Shown here: positions 1 through 5,022 of the stretch, one piece after another | Numbering within the stretch: the stretch's first letter is position 1 | Layout of the letters: each line of letters starts with the position of its first letter | Source of the DNA: Planctomycetota bacterium | GTDB lineage: Bacteria > Planctomycetota > UBA11346 | Length of the DNA: 7,989 nucleotides | Assembly (NCBI GenBank): GCA_024641365.1 | Contig: JAHEDF010000021.1 | Location: forward strand, 1-7,989 | Direction of reading: 5' to 3' | Translations under genes and position numbers: made by a program | The notes under the pieces: generated by a model | Database searches by the model: none | Seen by the model: only the letters and a program-made list of their open reading frames with translations | Told to the model about the DNA's origin: nothing

Positions 1-581
1 ATATGCATGACAGGCATCGCTGCAGGAGCGGTCATGTTAATTGTAGTGCCAGGAGCAAGTTCTACATGGCTGCCATCATTGTGCTGCAATGATATGTGCC
101 CGTCCTGATTCGTTTCAATACGATCCCCAACGGCTAACGATAAATCGGGTGACAGGGCCATTAATTTATCATGGCGATACATGGTCACGTTGCCTGTCCA
201 TGAAATGACATTGCTCCCAGCTGAAACTATTGGCTTCGTCTGTAATCCATACCAAACAACTATAGCCACCGCCACAATAACACCTGCTATACTTGCCCGC
301 TGCATCCATGGACGAGAGGCGCTACGACCAATGTCTCGACGATGACGCGACGGATTAGATTTTTTTTGTGACGAGTTTATTTTATTAGTTTTAACTTGGT
401 TATTTTGTATGGCCCCATCCCGCAAGCCCTCATGCAATAGCCCTAATAATGCCGCTTGTTCTGCGAATAAGCGACGAAAATTACTGTCATTCCGAATGCT
501 GTCTTCAAGCCAAGCAACTTCATCGTTAGTTGCACGTCCTTCAAAATAATGCGTCAGCACCACATCCCGATCAAAATTCAT
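1..581 (-). CDS. FecR-like membrane protein, partial (C-terminus beyond left edge)
   Basis: This is an open frame of 193 codons that runs off the left edge; I translated it by hand. Residues about 5-55 form a charged helical segment with a 'YFEGRATNDEVAWLEDSI' stretch, like the N-terminal part of anti-sigma/FecR proteins that binds the sigma factor in the cytoplasm. A Lys/Arg/Ser-rich linker (about 60-95) follows, then one membrane helix (about 96-113, ASIAGVIVAVAIVVW). After it comes the start of a FecR domain (PF04773), with 'VGDRIETNQDGHISLQHNDG' at 151-170 and 'ELAPGTTINM' after it. In this family the outer domain senses a signal and the inner part controls the sigma factor. The ATG overlaps the sigma stop codon as ATGA, and AGGAGG lies 4 nt upstream, so the start is secure. 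The partner is clearly the sigma factor just upstream. The ligand cannot be told from the sequence. Confidence 0.9.
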   Translation of the reverse strand, partial: MNFDRDVVLTHYFEGRATNDEVAWLEDSIRNDSNFRRLFAEQAALLGLLHEGLRDGAIQNNQVKTNKINSSQKKSNPSRHRRDIGRSASRPWMQRASIAGVIVAVAIVVWYGLQTKPIVSAGSNVISWTGNVTMYRHDKLMALSPDLSLAVGDRIETNQDGHISLQHNDGSHVELAPGTTINMTAPAAMPVMH

Positions 582-1120
582 GTGGCCTCCTTTAATCGAC
601 GCCCAATGCAATCCGCTAAACGACGATAACTACGGCTCAGGCCAATATAAATGGTGTTGAGAGGACGTTTCATGCGTGTGGCAATTGTTTCAGCGTCAAG
701 GCCTTCACGGAAACGTAGATGCAATTGTTCTTGTGCCGTTGATGACAGTCCAGAGATGCAGCTTCGTAATGCTTCTAAACGTGTACCTTGGTGATGCCCC
801 TCATCTGCCAATTCTTGAAATACTGGCTCAAGCAAGGAAAAAACTTCTTCGTTAATAGTTGCTGGACGACGTGCCTGACGTCGTAATTCGTTGAAGGATA
901 GATTGCGTGCTGTGGCGCGAATCCACGCGTGTGCGTGCTGCTCATCATTGAATTTTTTTTGCGTCGCTAAAACCAATGATTCCTGTAAAATATCTTCGGC
1001 GGCATGTAAATCCCTCACAATAGCGTTAATGTAACCAAGCAACAAAGAACGCTGATCGAGTATCGCACGTAGATACTGTTGATCAGCTGCCTTTATCGTC
1101 TCTTTAATTGGTTCCATCAT
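578..1120 (-). CDS. ECF-type RNA polymerase sigma-70 factor
   Basis: This 180-residue protein has the usual ECF length. Sigma region 2 covers about 17-82 and includes 'AAEDILQES' (40-48), the DAEDxxQ-type core-binding signature, and 'AWIRATARNLSFNELRR', the region 2.3-2.4 helix that opens and reads the -10 element. Region 4 (about 113-175) has the helix-turn-helix 'GLDAETIATRMKRPLNTIYIGLSRS' that reads the -35 element. The linker of about 30 residues has no regulatory domain. It sits 74 nt after the DUF2271 gene and overlaps the fecR-like gene by ATGA, so the latter is the likely partner regulator. Two ATG codons are adjacent at the start and only a weak purine run (GAAAGAC) precedes them, so either could be used. 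The sequence resembles the sigma group paired with FecR in Planctomycetes and Verrucomicrobia, recalled and not checked. The target genes are unknown. Confidence 0.92.
   Translation of the reverse strand: MMEPIKETIKAADQQYLRAILDQRSLLLGYINAIVRDLHAAEDILQESLVLATQKKFNDEQHAHAWIRATARNLSFNELRRQARRPATINEEVFSLLEPVFQELADEGHHQGTRLEALRSCISGLSSTAQEQLHLRFREGLDAETIATRMKRPLNTIYIGLSRSYRRLADCIGRRLKEAT
586..591 (-). promoter_or_regulatory. Shine-Dalgarno of the fecR-like gene
   Basis: AAAGGAGG ends 4 nt before the ATG at 581 and lies inside the last codons of the sigma factor gene. With the ATGA stop/start overlap it fixes the start and indicates that the two proteins are made in a coupled ratio. Confidence 0.8.
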
Positions 1121-1194
1121 TGTCTTTCATTGAAAAATGGTAATCGACTAAGTAATCAATGTTCCACCAACAAGCCAGCACTTTATGTATCGCG

Positions 1195-2073
1195 CTAGTG
1201 TGGTGCCGCTTCCAATTTAATGGCATAAGAGCCTTTGTTTTCCGTATACTCTATTTGTATTTTCATACCCTTCTTACAGGCACTCATGCGTTTAGTAATA
1301 TCCTCTGTCTCTGGGGAAGATGCTCGCGGATAAAACTTAACCACTTCCTCAGTAGCATCAATTTTAACTTGAACACCAGGTAACTTATTTTTATTGGGCG
1401 GTAAAGCTGAGATAACGGTTGCTATGACTGTTGCTGTTTCGATTTGACCCGACGGTAGACGCGGCGGTTTCCCTGCTGGGTCAGGAATCATTACTGGATT
1501 TTCTTTTGTTGCCATTTCAGGAGGTGCCACTTTAATTTTAACCTCTGTCACGTAACCTTTGTCTTTAAAAGAATTGTCGAGTACTTGCGGTTTAAGCGGA
1601 ATGGAAAAACTAGCAAAACGTTGTCCATGATCCTTTGCTGATTCAATACGTAGCACAAATTTACCTGACAGTAAATCAAGTCCGCGCCACCGTGCTGGTA
1701 ATTGAATATGCCCGTGCGAACCCCAAATAATTGTTGCTCCTGTTACGGCATCTAAATCTTCTGATTTTTCAACTTTGCTATATAAACCAAATGATACGGG
1801 CAAATCTTTATAATGCTTTTTATCTTTCTTGCCAAATCGATAGATCGTTTTTACAAAACGACGGTTTGTATCTTCAAGCCACATCACCACCATTGGCTGA
1901 TCTTTGGTGGTCTTCAAACCATTAGCTAATTGCAGCACAATATCGAGCGCCTCAACAGATTGACTGGTATTTGCTGCAATCAATTGACCGGTTGTAGCGG
2001 TGCATCCTATGACCGCGACTGGCGCAAAAACGATGCGGCGTATTATCGCCCAATGATCATTAAAATGAAACAT
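1195..2073 (-). CDS. DUF2271 probable lipoprotein, predicted FMN-bearing
   Basis: I recognise a DUF2271 domain (PF10029) at about 40-165, including 'MVVMWLEDTNRRFVKTIYRFG' (split by me as 61-80 or so) and 'DAVTGATIIWGSHGHI'. The DAVTGAT stretch (108-114) matches the Dxx(S/T)GA(S/T) motif at which ApbE attaches FMN, making Thr114 the predicted acceptor. I chose the ATG at 2073 over an in-frame one at 2088 because GGAGGA lies 5 nt upstream of it; this gives 292 residues. The N-terminus has Arg12-Arg13, a short hydrophobic core and V-I-G-Cys24, a fair lipobox, so it is probably a lipid-anchored extracytoplasmic protein. After a Pro-rich linker (about 185-210) a C-terminal part of roughly 80 residues is present that I do not recognise. 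The start overlaps the PepSY gene by 31 nt. DUF2271 is commonly linked to PepSY and ApbE genes. Confidence 0.85.
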   Translation of the reverse strand: MFHFNDHWAIIRRIVFAPVAVIGCTATTGQLIAANTSQSVEALDIVLQLANGLKTTKDQPMVVMWLEDTNRRFVKTIYRFGKKDKKHYKDLPVSFGLYSKVEKSEDLDAVTGATIIWGSHGHIQLPARWRGLDLLSGKFVLRIESAKDHGQRFASFSIPLKPQVLDNSFKDKGYVTEVKIKVAPPEMATKENPVMIPDPAGKPPRLPSGQIETATVIATVISALPPNKNKLPGVQVKIDATEEVVKFYPRASSPETEDITKRMSACKKGMKIQIEYTENKGSYAIKLEAAPH

Positions 2074-2801
2074 AGCAGTCCTCCGCATAATGCAGAAATA
2101 GTTAAAACACGACGACGAAATTTAACAATCCAACAAAGACCAAGCATAACACCAGTCACCACACTCATCACTAATATAATCGCAATACCATCCATAATAC
2201 GACGCTGCCACCAATTTGCATTATGTCCGGTATGTAAATCAGTGAGCGTTCTACTCAGTAAATGTTTGGTAGTATTTATCTGCCACCGACGTGACGGGCG
2301 CTCTATGGTAATCGTATCCGTTTGCCAAACCGATTCACTGGTCAGCATCACTTGCTCCAAAGACGGATCATCTTCTTCATCGCCATGCGAGAATGGCTGC
2401 GAGAGCCGCTGAGAAAACCACGACAGCAACGTTGGCCGATCAAGCGCTAAATCTGGCGGCAATGGGCGCCAATGTGTTAATGATAATGCACGTGTGCTGC
2501 GATAAACAGTGACATCTATTTGTTCATCGCCAAGTTCAACAGTTACCGCTAGGATGTCCGTTCCAACTTCGTCGATGGTCGGTTTACTCGGTAATTTTAA
2601 TCGCGACTGCACATATTCAGCCAAGGCCATGTGCGATGAAAGGGCTGCTTCTGGCACCGTTTCTATTTCGCTCGTCGCTTTTACATCACGAATATTTGCA
2701 ACAAATCCACTCAGCGCAAAAAATGCGATGCCAATACTCGCTAACATCGATACGTATAAATGCACTGTGCGTACCAATAGAGGAAAACGAATTTTGCTCA
2801 T
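2043..2801 (-). CDS. PepSY-type three-helix membrane protein (PepSY_TM-like)
   Basis: With the start at 2801 the protein has 252 residues. Membrane helix 1 (about 14-37) carries 'VHLYVSMLASIGIAFFALSG', the PepSY-associated TM signature. A soluble extracytoplasmic part (about 40-195) has a PepSY-like stretch near 55-115, and 'DLHTGHNANWWQRRIMDG' (188-205) leads into helix 2 (about 203-225, ending in the VVTGVMLGL type TG motif). Helix 3 is at about 233-250. His14, His190 and His193 are in places where such proteins are suspected to bind haem or metal. The family is linked to ferric-reductase-like electron transfer, and between ApbE and DUF2271 the likely job is moving electrons to the flavoprotein. 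A longer frame to 2879 exists, but the ATG at 2801 overlaps the ApbE stop as ATGA and has GGAGGT just upstream. No flavinylation motif is present in this protein itself. Confidence 0.85.
   Translation of the reverse strand: MSKIRFPLLVRTVHLYVSMLASIGIAFFALSGFVANIRDVKATSEIETVPEAALSSHMALAEYVQSRLKLPSKPTIDEVGTDILAVTVELGDEQIDVTVYRSTRALSLTHWRPLPPDLALDRPTLLSWFSQRLSQPFSHGDEEDDPSLEQVMLTSESVWQTDTITIERPSRRWQINTTKHLLSRTLTDLHTGHNANWWQRRIMDGIAIILVMSVVTGVMLGLCWIVKFRRRVLTISALCGGLLCFILMIIGR
2079..2084 (-). promoter_or_regulatory. Shine-Dalgarno deciding the DUF2271 start
   Basis: CGGAGGA sits 5 nt before the ATG at 2073, whereas the in-frame ATG at 2088 has nothing comparable upstream and itself overlaps this site. 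It lies inside the last codons of the PepSY gene, which implies translational coupling. Confidence 0.75.
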
Positions 2802-3787
2802 GCCACCTCCGTCAAGGTGGCTAAACCATAGGAGCGTGTCTCGACCACGCCTTCGTCGTCCGCTAATAAATGCAGCCATTCTCCTCCTGCATCAGCAATG
2901 GCCTCCGCTGCCATTTCGCGCGGCAAAAAAGCAAGCGACTTGGTGAGCGCTTCGGCATCTCTACATCGCCCCCATGTACTAAAGCTGACATGGGCAGTAA
3001 GAAGATCAGGATCCGCCGGACGTCCTGTCTGCGGATTAATAAGATGACTTATCGGTGTATCTGAAATAGAAAAACCACGTCGATAATCAGCTGATGTCGA
3101 ACAGGAAAACCCATGGGTTGGTGCTTGTATAATTAACCACGTTTGGTTCACCCACACCGGATGCTGTATGCCAATGCGCCACGGCCTGATTTGTGGTGAC
3201 TGTCCATATGTGGTTGTTTCACCGCCGACTTGCACCAAGAAATTTTTCACACCGGATTGCGTCAGCAGGTTAGCAACTTGATCAACCAATACCCCCTTCA
3301 CCATGCCACCAAGGTCGAGGTCCGCTTTCCATGGTGAGCCGGAAATAATCAAACAATTCTTTTCATCTATACTTAGATCGGATAGGCGGCAAAGAGCGCG
3401 TGCTTCATCAATTGCTGCCGTTGTTGGCCACTGTTGATTTTCAACCGCCCCTCGCCAGAGCGCCACTAAAGGTCTAACGGACGCATTACACGCACCACGC
3501 GATAAGGTAAATGCATGTAGCGCAGCTCGCACGCCTGCAGCTAAACTTGTTGATATGGGCACCCCATGAGCATGCGGTAAAACTGCTAGCCGGGAGATTT
3601 CACTCGTCTTTTTAAAACGATTAAATACGTCGTCAGCATCAACTAACAGACGCCATGCATCAACCCATGTCGCATTGGAACAGTCTTTCGCGATAATGGT
3701 GACCGGAATGCCATGGTAAAGCACACGACGGTCCTGACGCCAAATGCCATGCTTCCCGGTTGTAATCTGAGTTTGAAATTCGCTCAC
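2798..3787 (-). CDS. apbE: FAD:protein FMN transferase (ApbE family)
   Basis: ApbE enzymes move FMN from FAD onto a Ser/Thr of a target protein. The 329-residue product has the family landmarks in order: 'SEIS' (62-65), 'VRPLVALW' (104-111), 'DLGGMVKGVLVD' (158-169), 'VGGE' (187-190), 'STSADYRRGF' (230-239) and 'SHLINPQTGRP' (247-257). The usual GAFD before the PL motif is GACN here. The C-terminal metal motif, normally D-A-L-x-T, reads as E-A-L-T-K (279-283) in the best-fitting register, a variant. There is no signal peptide or lipobox, although many ApbE proteins are exported. The start is GTG at 3787; an in-frame stop (TGA, 3790-3788) lies directly before it, so the protein cannot be longer. 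No clear ribosome binding site is seen. It is the first gene of the apbE-pepSY-DUF2271 cassette, and the DUF2271 protein is its likely substrate. Confidence 0.93.
   Translation of the reverse strand: MSEFQTQITTGKHGIWRQDRRVLYHGIPVTIIAKDCSNATWVDAWRLLVDADDVFNRFKKTSEISRLAVLPHAHGVPISTSLAAGVRAALHAFTLSRGACNASVRPLVALWRGAVENQQWPTTAAIDEARALCRLSDLSIDEKNCLIISGSPWKADLDLGGMVKGVLVDQVANLLTQSGVKNFLVQVGGETTTYGQSPQIRPWRIGIQHPVWVNQTWLIIQAPTHGFSCSTSADYRRGFSISDTPISHLINPQTGRPADPDLLTAHVSFSTWGRCRDAEALTKSLAFLPREMAAEAIADAGGEWLHLLADDEGVVETRSYGLATLTEVA
2805..2810 (-). promoter_or_regulatory. Shine-Dalgarno deciding the PepSY start
   Basis: GGAGGT lies 3 nt before the ATG at 2801, within the last codons of apbE. Together with the ATGA stop/start overlap it makes 2801 a far better start than the upstream in-frame ATG at 2879. 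Confidence 0.8.
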
Positions 3788-3982
3788 TCATGTATCTGTC
3801 GCAACACTTTAAAACTGTACAGGTTATTTGATAAGCTTGTTTAAAGTTGCCATGCCCTATTCATGCACTCCCATGGAGGGACGCTTAAACCAAGCAAACA
3901 AAACCATTTATAACACTTTTTATCGCCTTTTTATGCACAATTCAATCGCACTCCTGTTTGTATTATTTTAGAGAATGCATTA

Positions 3983-4007
3983 GCAGGGTGCTGAAAAAGC
4001 ACTCTGC
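3983..4007. repeat. Hairpin at the left end of the repeat cluster
   Basis: GCAGGGTGCT and AGCACTCTGC form a 10-bp stem with one mismatch around the loop GAAAA. No T-run follows on either strand, so it does not look like a classic terminator. Its outer part, CAGGGTGCTGAAAAA (3984-3998), is the inverted counterpart of TTTTTCAGCAGCCTG at 4535-4549 with one mismatch, so the two may bound a larger composite repeat. Confidence 0.7.
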
Positions 4008-4021
4008 GGGGCAAGACGGGG

Positions 4022-4030
4022 CGTCTGGCC
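4022..4030. repeat. Left copy of the flanking direct repeat (putative target duplication)
   Basis: CGTCTGGCC directly precedes the left inverted repeat, and CGCCTGGCC (4308-4316) directly follows the right one. The pair differs at a single base, and unit 2 has a single uninterrupted CGTCTGGCC at 4437-4445. Confidence 0.7.
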
Positions 4031-4089
4031 CAATGCTATTCGGCTAATAATCGCGTTTTCCCCTGGAAAATACGTTTAATCGAAGACAG

Positions 4090-4120
4090 ATTAACCGCAG
4101 AGGACGCAGAGGGCGCAGAG
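4090..4120. repeat. Left arm of the CGCAGAG inverted repeat
   Basis: ATTAACCGCAGAGGACGCAG begins a 31-nt arm made of 9-nt steps (GCAGAGGAC, GCAGAGGGC, GCAGAGGGA). It matches the reverse complement of 4207-4237 at 29 of 31 positions. Similar CGCAGAG-type repeats occur in varied bacterial genomes from memory, which I could not check. Confidence 0.85.
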
Positions 4121-4206
4121 GGAATTTATAAAAATATCTTAGCTCATTCCATTGCCTTTAAATGCCAATAAACGGTAATTTTTACTGTAGATTTGTTTAA
4201 AACCAT

Positions 4207-4237
4207 CTCTGCGCTCTCTGCGCCCTCTGCGGTTAAT
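4207..4237. repeat. Right arm of the CGCAGAG inverted repeat
   Basis: This is the reverse complement of the left arm with two substitutions (A/G and G/A). The 86-bp spacer between the arms is AT-rich and holds no gene. Confidence 0.85.
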
Positions 4238-4307
4238 TGCCTTTTGGTGAATTTTCAATTTTTCAGTAAATGCCGATTTAAACGAGGTTATTAGCCGAAT
4301 AGCATTG

Positions 4308-4316
4308 CGCCTGGCC
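4308..4316. repeat. Right copy of the flanking direct repeat
   Basis: CGCCTGGCC, one base different from 4022-4030, directly follows the right inverted repeat. Tandem unit 1 then resumes with CCCCTTTGTTAAGAGTC. Confidence 0.7.
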
Positions 4317-4415
4317 CCCCTTTGTTAAGAGTCAGATGAGAAAAAATCAGATGATATTGCAACTGTGGTTGCGCCTGACTTTTTTCTCACCCTAACAGAT
4401 TCATGTTTTCAGCAG

Positions 4416-4545
4416 CCTGCGGGGGTTGAAGGGGGCCGTCTGGCCCCCTTTGGTTAAGAGTCTGTTTTAATAAATTGCGGGAAAATCGCGACTGCACGTC
4501 GCCCCGCAATTTATTAAAACCTAGCAGGTTGGTGTTTTTCAGCAG
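4416..4545. repeat. Tandem repeat unit 2 (REP-like), intact
   Basis: This uninterrupted unit of about 130 bp shares its flanks with unit 1. It holds two hairpins. AAGGGGGCC-GTCT-GGCCCCCTT (4429-4450) is a perfect 9-bp stem. Positions 4464-4481 pair with 4503-4520 as a perfect 18-bp stem, with an inner GCGAC/GTCGC stem (4488-4492 and 4498-4502). The unit ends in CTAGCAGG and TGTTTTTCAGCAG. Confidence 0.85.
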
Positions 4546-4559
4546 CCTGTTTGGGCATT

Positions 4560-4611
4560 ACGGTAGCAAAAACGCCCTTTCCCTTTTTTGATACCCTGCA
4601 AAAGCTACCGT
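4560..4611. repeat. Spaced inverted repeat ACGGTAGC/GCTACCGT
   Basis: Perfect 8-bp arms lie at 4560-4567 and 4604-4611, separated by 36 bp that include a T6 run. It could be a weak stem-loop at the edge of the repeat cluster; I see no further support for a function. Confidence 0.45.
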
Positions 4612-4713
4612 GAGCTTTTCTTATTCGTGTAATTGGCGTTGTTTAAAGCATGAATCCCAATCCCATTGCACGGAATCTATAAATAAATGTATCTGCTTAA
4701 ACCGTGTAATTGT

Positions 4714-4740
4714 GCAAATTGAGCAAATTGAGCAAGTCGA
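4714..4740. repeat. Three-copy 9-bp tandem repeat
   Basis: GCAAATTGA, GCAAATTGA and GCAAGTCGA follow one another directly, the third copy with two changes. Too short to assign a role. Confidence 0.6.
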
Positions 4741-5022
4741 TTCGATAAAACATCATTATTAGTAAATCGCACGGTGATTTGAGGCGCGCGGCGTAGGCTT
4801 ATGTAACGACGCGTTCCATACAAACAAACCGTTGTTGGCATTAACATAGTTAACTGCGTTATGATCTTATGAATATGAGGCACAAGTAAAAGCGCCGAGA
4901 TAAATACTATTATAATTAATCTATTATAAATGATCTTATTGTCATAATGCTATAATTATTATTTTTTTGATCAATACTTTTCATAAAACATCGACAAATA
5001 CGCAGGTGTCAGATTGACGCCA

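Larger units (their letters stand above)
4031..4307. mobile_element. 277-bp MITE-like palindromic element
   Basis: The ends are perfect 20-bp inverted repeats, CAATGCTATTCGGCTAATAA at 4031-4050 and its complement at 4288-4307, with partial similarity continuing inward. A second inverted pair lies inside (4090-4120 and 4207-4237). No open reading frame of note is present. It is flanked by a 9-bp direct repeat with one mismatch and splits tandem unit 1 at a GGGGC-loop-GCCCC palindrome. Terminal repeats, flanking duplication, small size and lack of a gene fit a non-autonomous, transposase-dependent element. No matching transposase is in the window, so the family cannot be named. Confidence 0.7.
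4003..4415. repeat. Tandem repeat unit 1 (REP-like), interrupted
   Basis: Removing the 277-bp insert and one copy of its 9-bp flanking repeat leaves about 127 bp that align with unit 2: TCTGCGGGG, CGTCTGGCC followed by CCCCTTTG, TTAAGAGTC, then a hairpin, CTAACAG and TGTTTTCAGCAG. The hairpin pairs 4337-4350 with 4375-4389 (14 bp, one bulged C), with an inner GCAAC/GTTGC stem (4359-4363 and 4368-4372). Confidence 0.8.
3788..5022. other. Gene-poor, repeat-rich intergenic region
   Basis: About 1.2 kb between the starts of apbE and the 3' end of the peptidase gene holds no credible protein gene. The apbE promoter should lie in about 3800-3960; the best pair I see on the minus strand is TTGAAT (3945-3940), 17 nt, TAAAAA (3922-3917), only 4/6 matches each, so it is not listed separately. 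From 3983 to 4611 there are nested palindromes and tandem units, listed below. From 4884 to 4990 the DNA is strongly AT-rich, with short direct repeats: CTATTATAA at 4907-4915 and 4921-4929, and ATGATCTTAT at 4861-4870 and 4930-4939. I assign no function to that part. Confidence 0.7.

Noticed and set aside
1140..1170. ECF-type autoregulated promoter (GGAAC ... GTC) before the sigma gene
   Set aside because: The gap between the two parts is only about 12 nt, shorter than the usual 15-17 nt, and the -10 match is weak.
2074..2088. Longer start for the DUF2271 protein (5 extra residues)
   Set aside because: The strong GGAGGA site lies downstream of this ATG and is correctly spaced only for the ATG at 2073.
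2802..2879. Longer start for the PepSY protein (26 extra residues)
   Set aside because: The extra stretch is Arg-rich, overlaps apbE more deeply and lacks the ATGA coupling and strong ribosome site found at 2801.
1159..2946. Plus-strand frames opposite the DUF2271 and PepSY genes
   Set aside because: They are shadows: no domain resemblance, no ribosome sites, and they lie wholly or largely over well-supported minus-strand genes.
3700..3791. Short frame from ATG at 3791 overlapping the apbE start
   Set aside because: It is out of frame with apbE, soon reaches a stop, and has no clear ribosome site; a leader-peptide role cannot be supported.
4429..4450. Intrinsic terminator at the GC-rich hairpin AAGGGGGCC/GGCCCCCTT
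   Set aside because: It has a strong stem but only a short T-run on one side, and it lies over 500 nt from any gene end; it is better explained as part of the repeat unit.
4380..4530. Integron attC-like sites (CTAAC and GTTAAG motifs around hairpins)
   Set aside because: The cores are in the wrong order within a hairpin and do not fit RYYYAAC/GTTRRRY. There are no cassette genes and no integrase in view.
4003..4549. CRISPR array
   Set aside because: There are only two units of about 130 bp with internal palindromes; no short regular repeats with unique spacers and no cas genes.
4677..4883. 68-residue minus-strand frame in the intergenic region
   Set aside because: It starts with GTG and has no ribosome site; its 'AQFAQFAQ' repeat simply comes from the 9-bp tandem repeat, and nothing in it resembles a known family.
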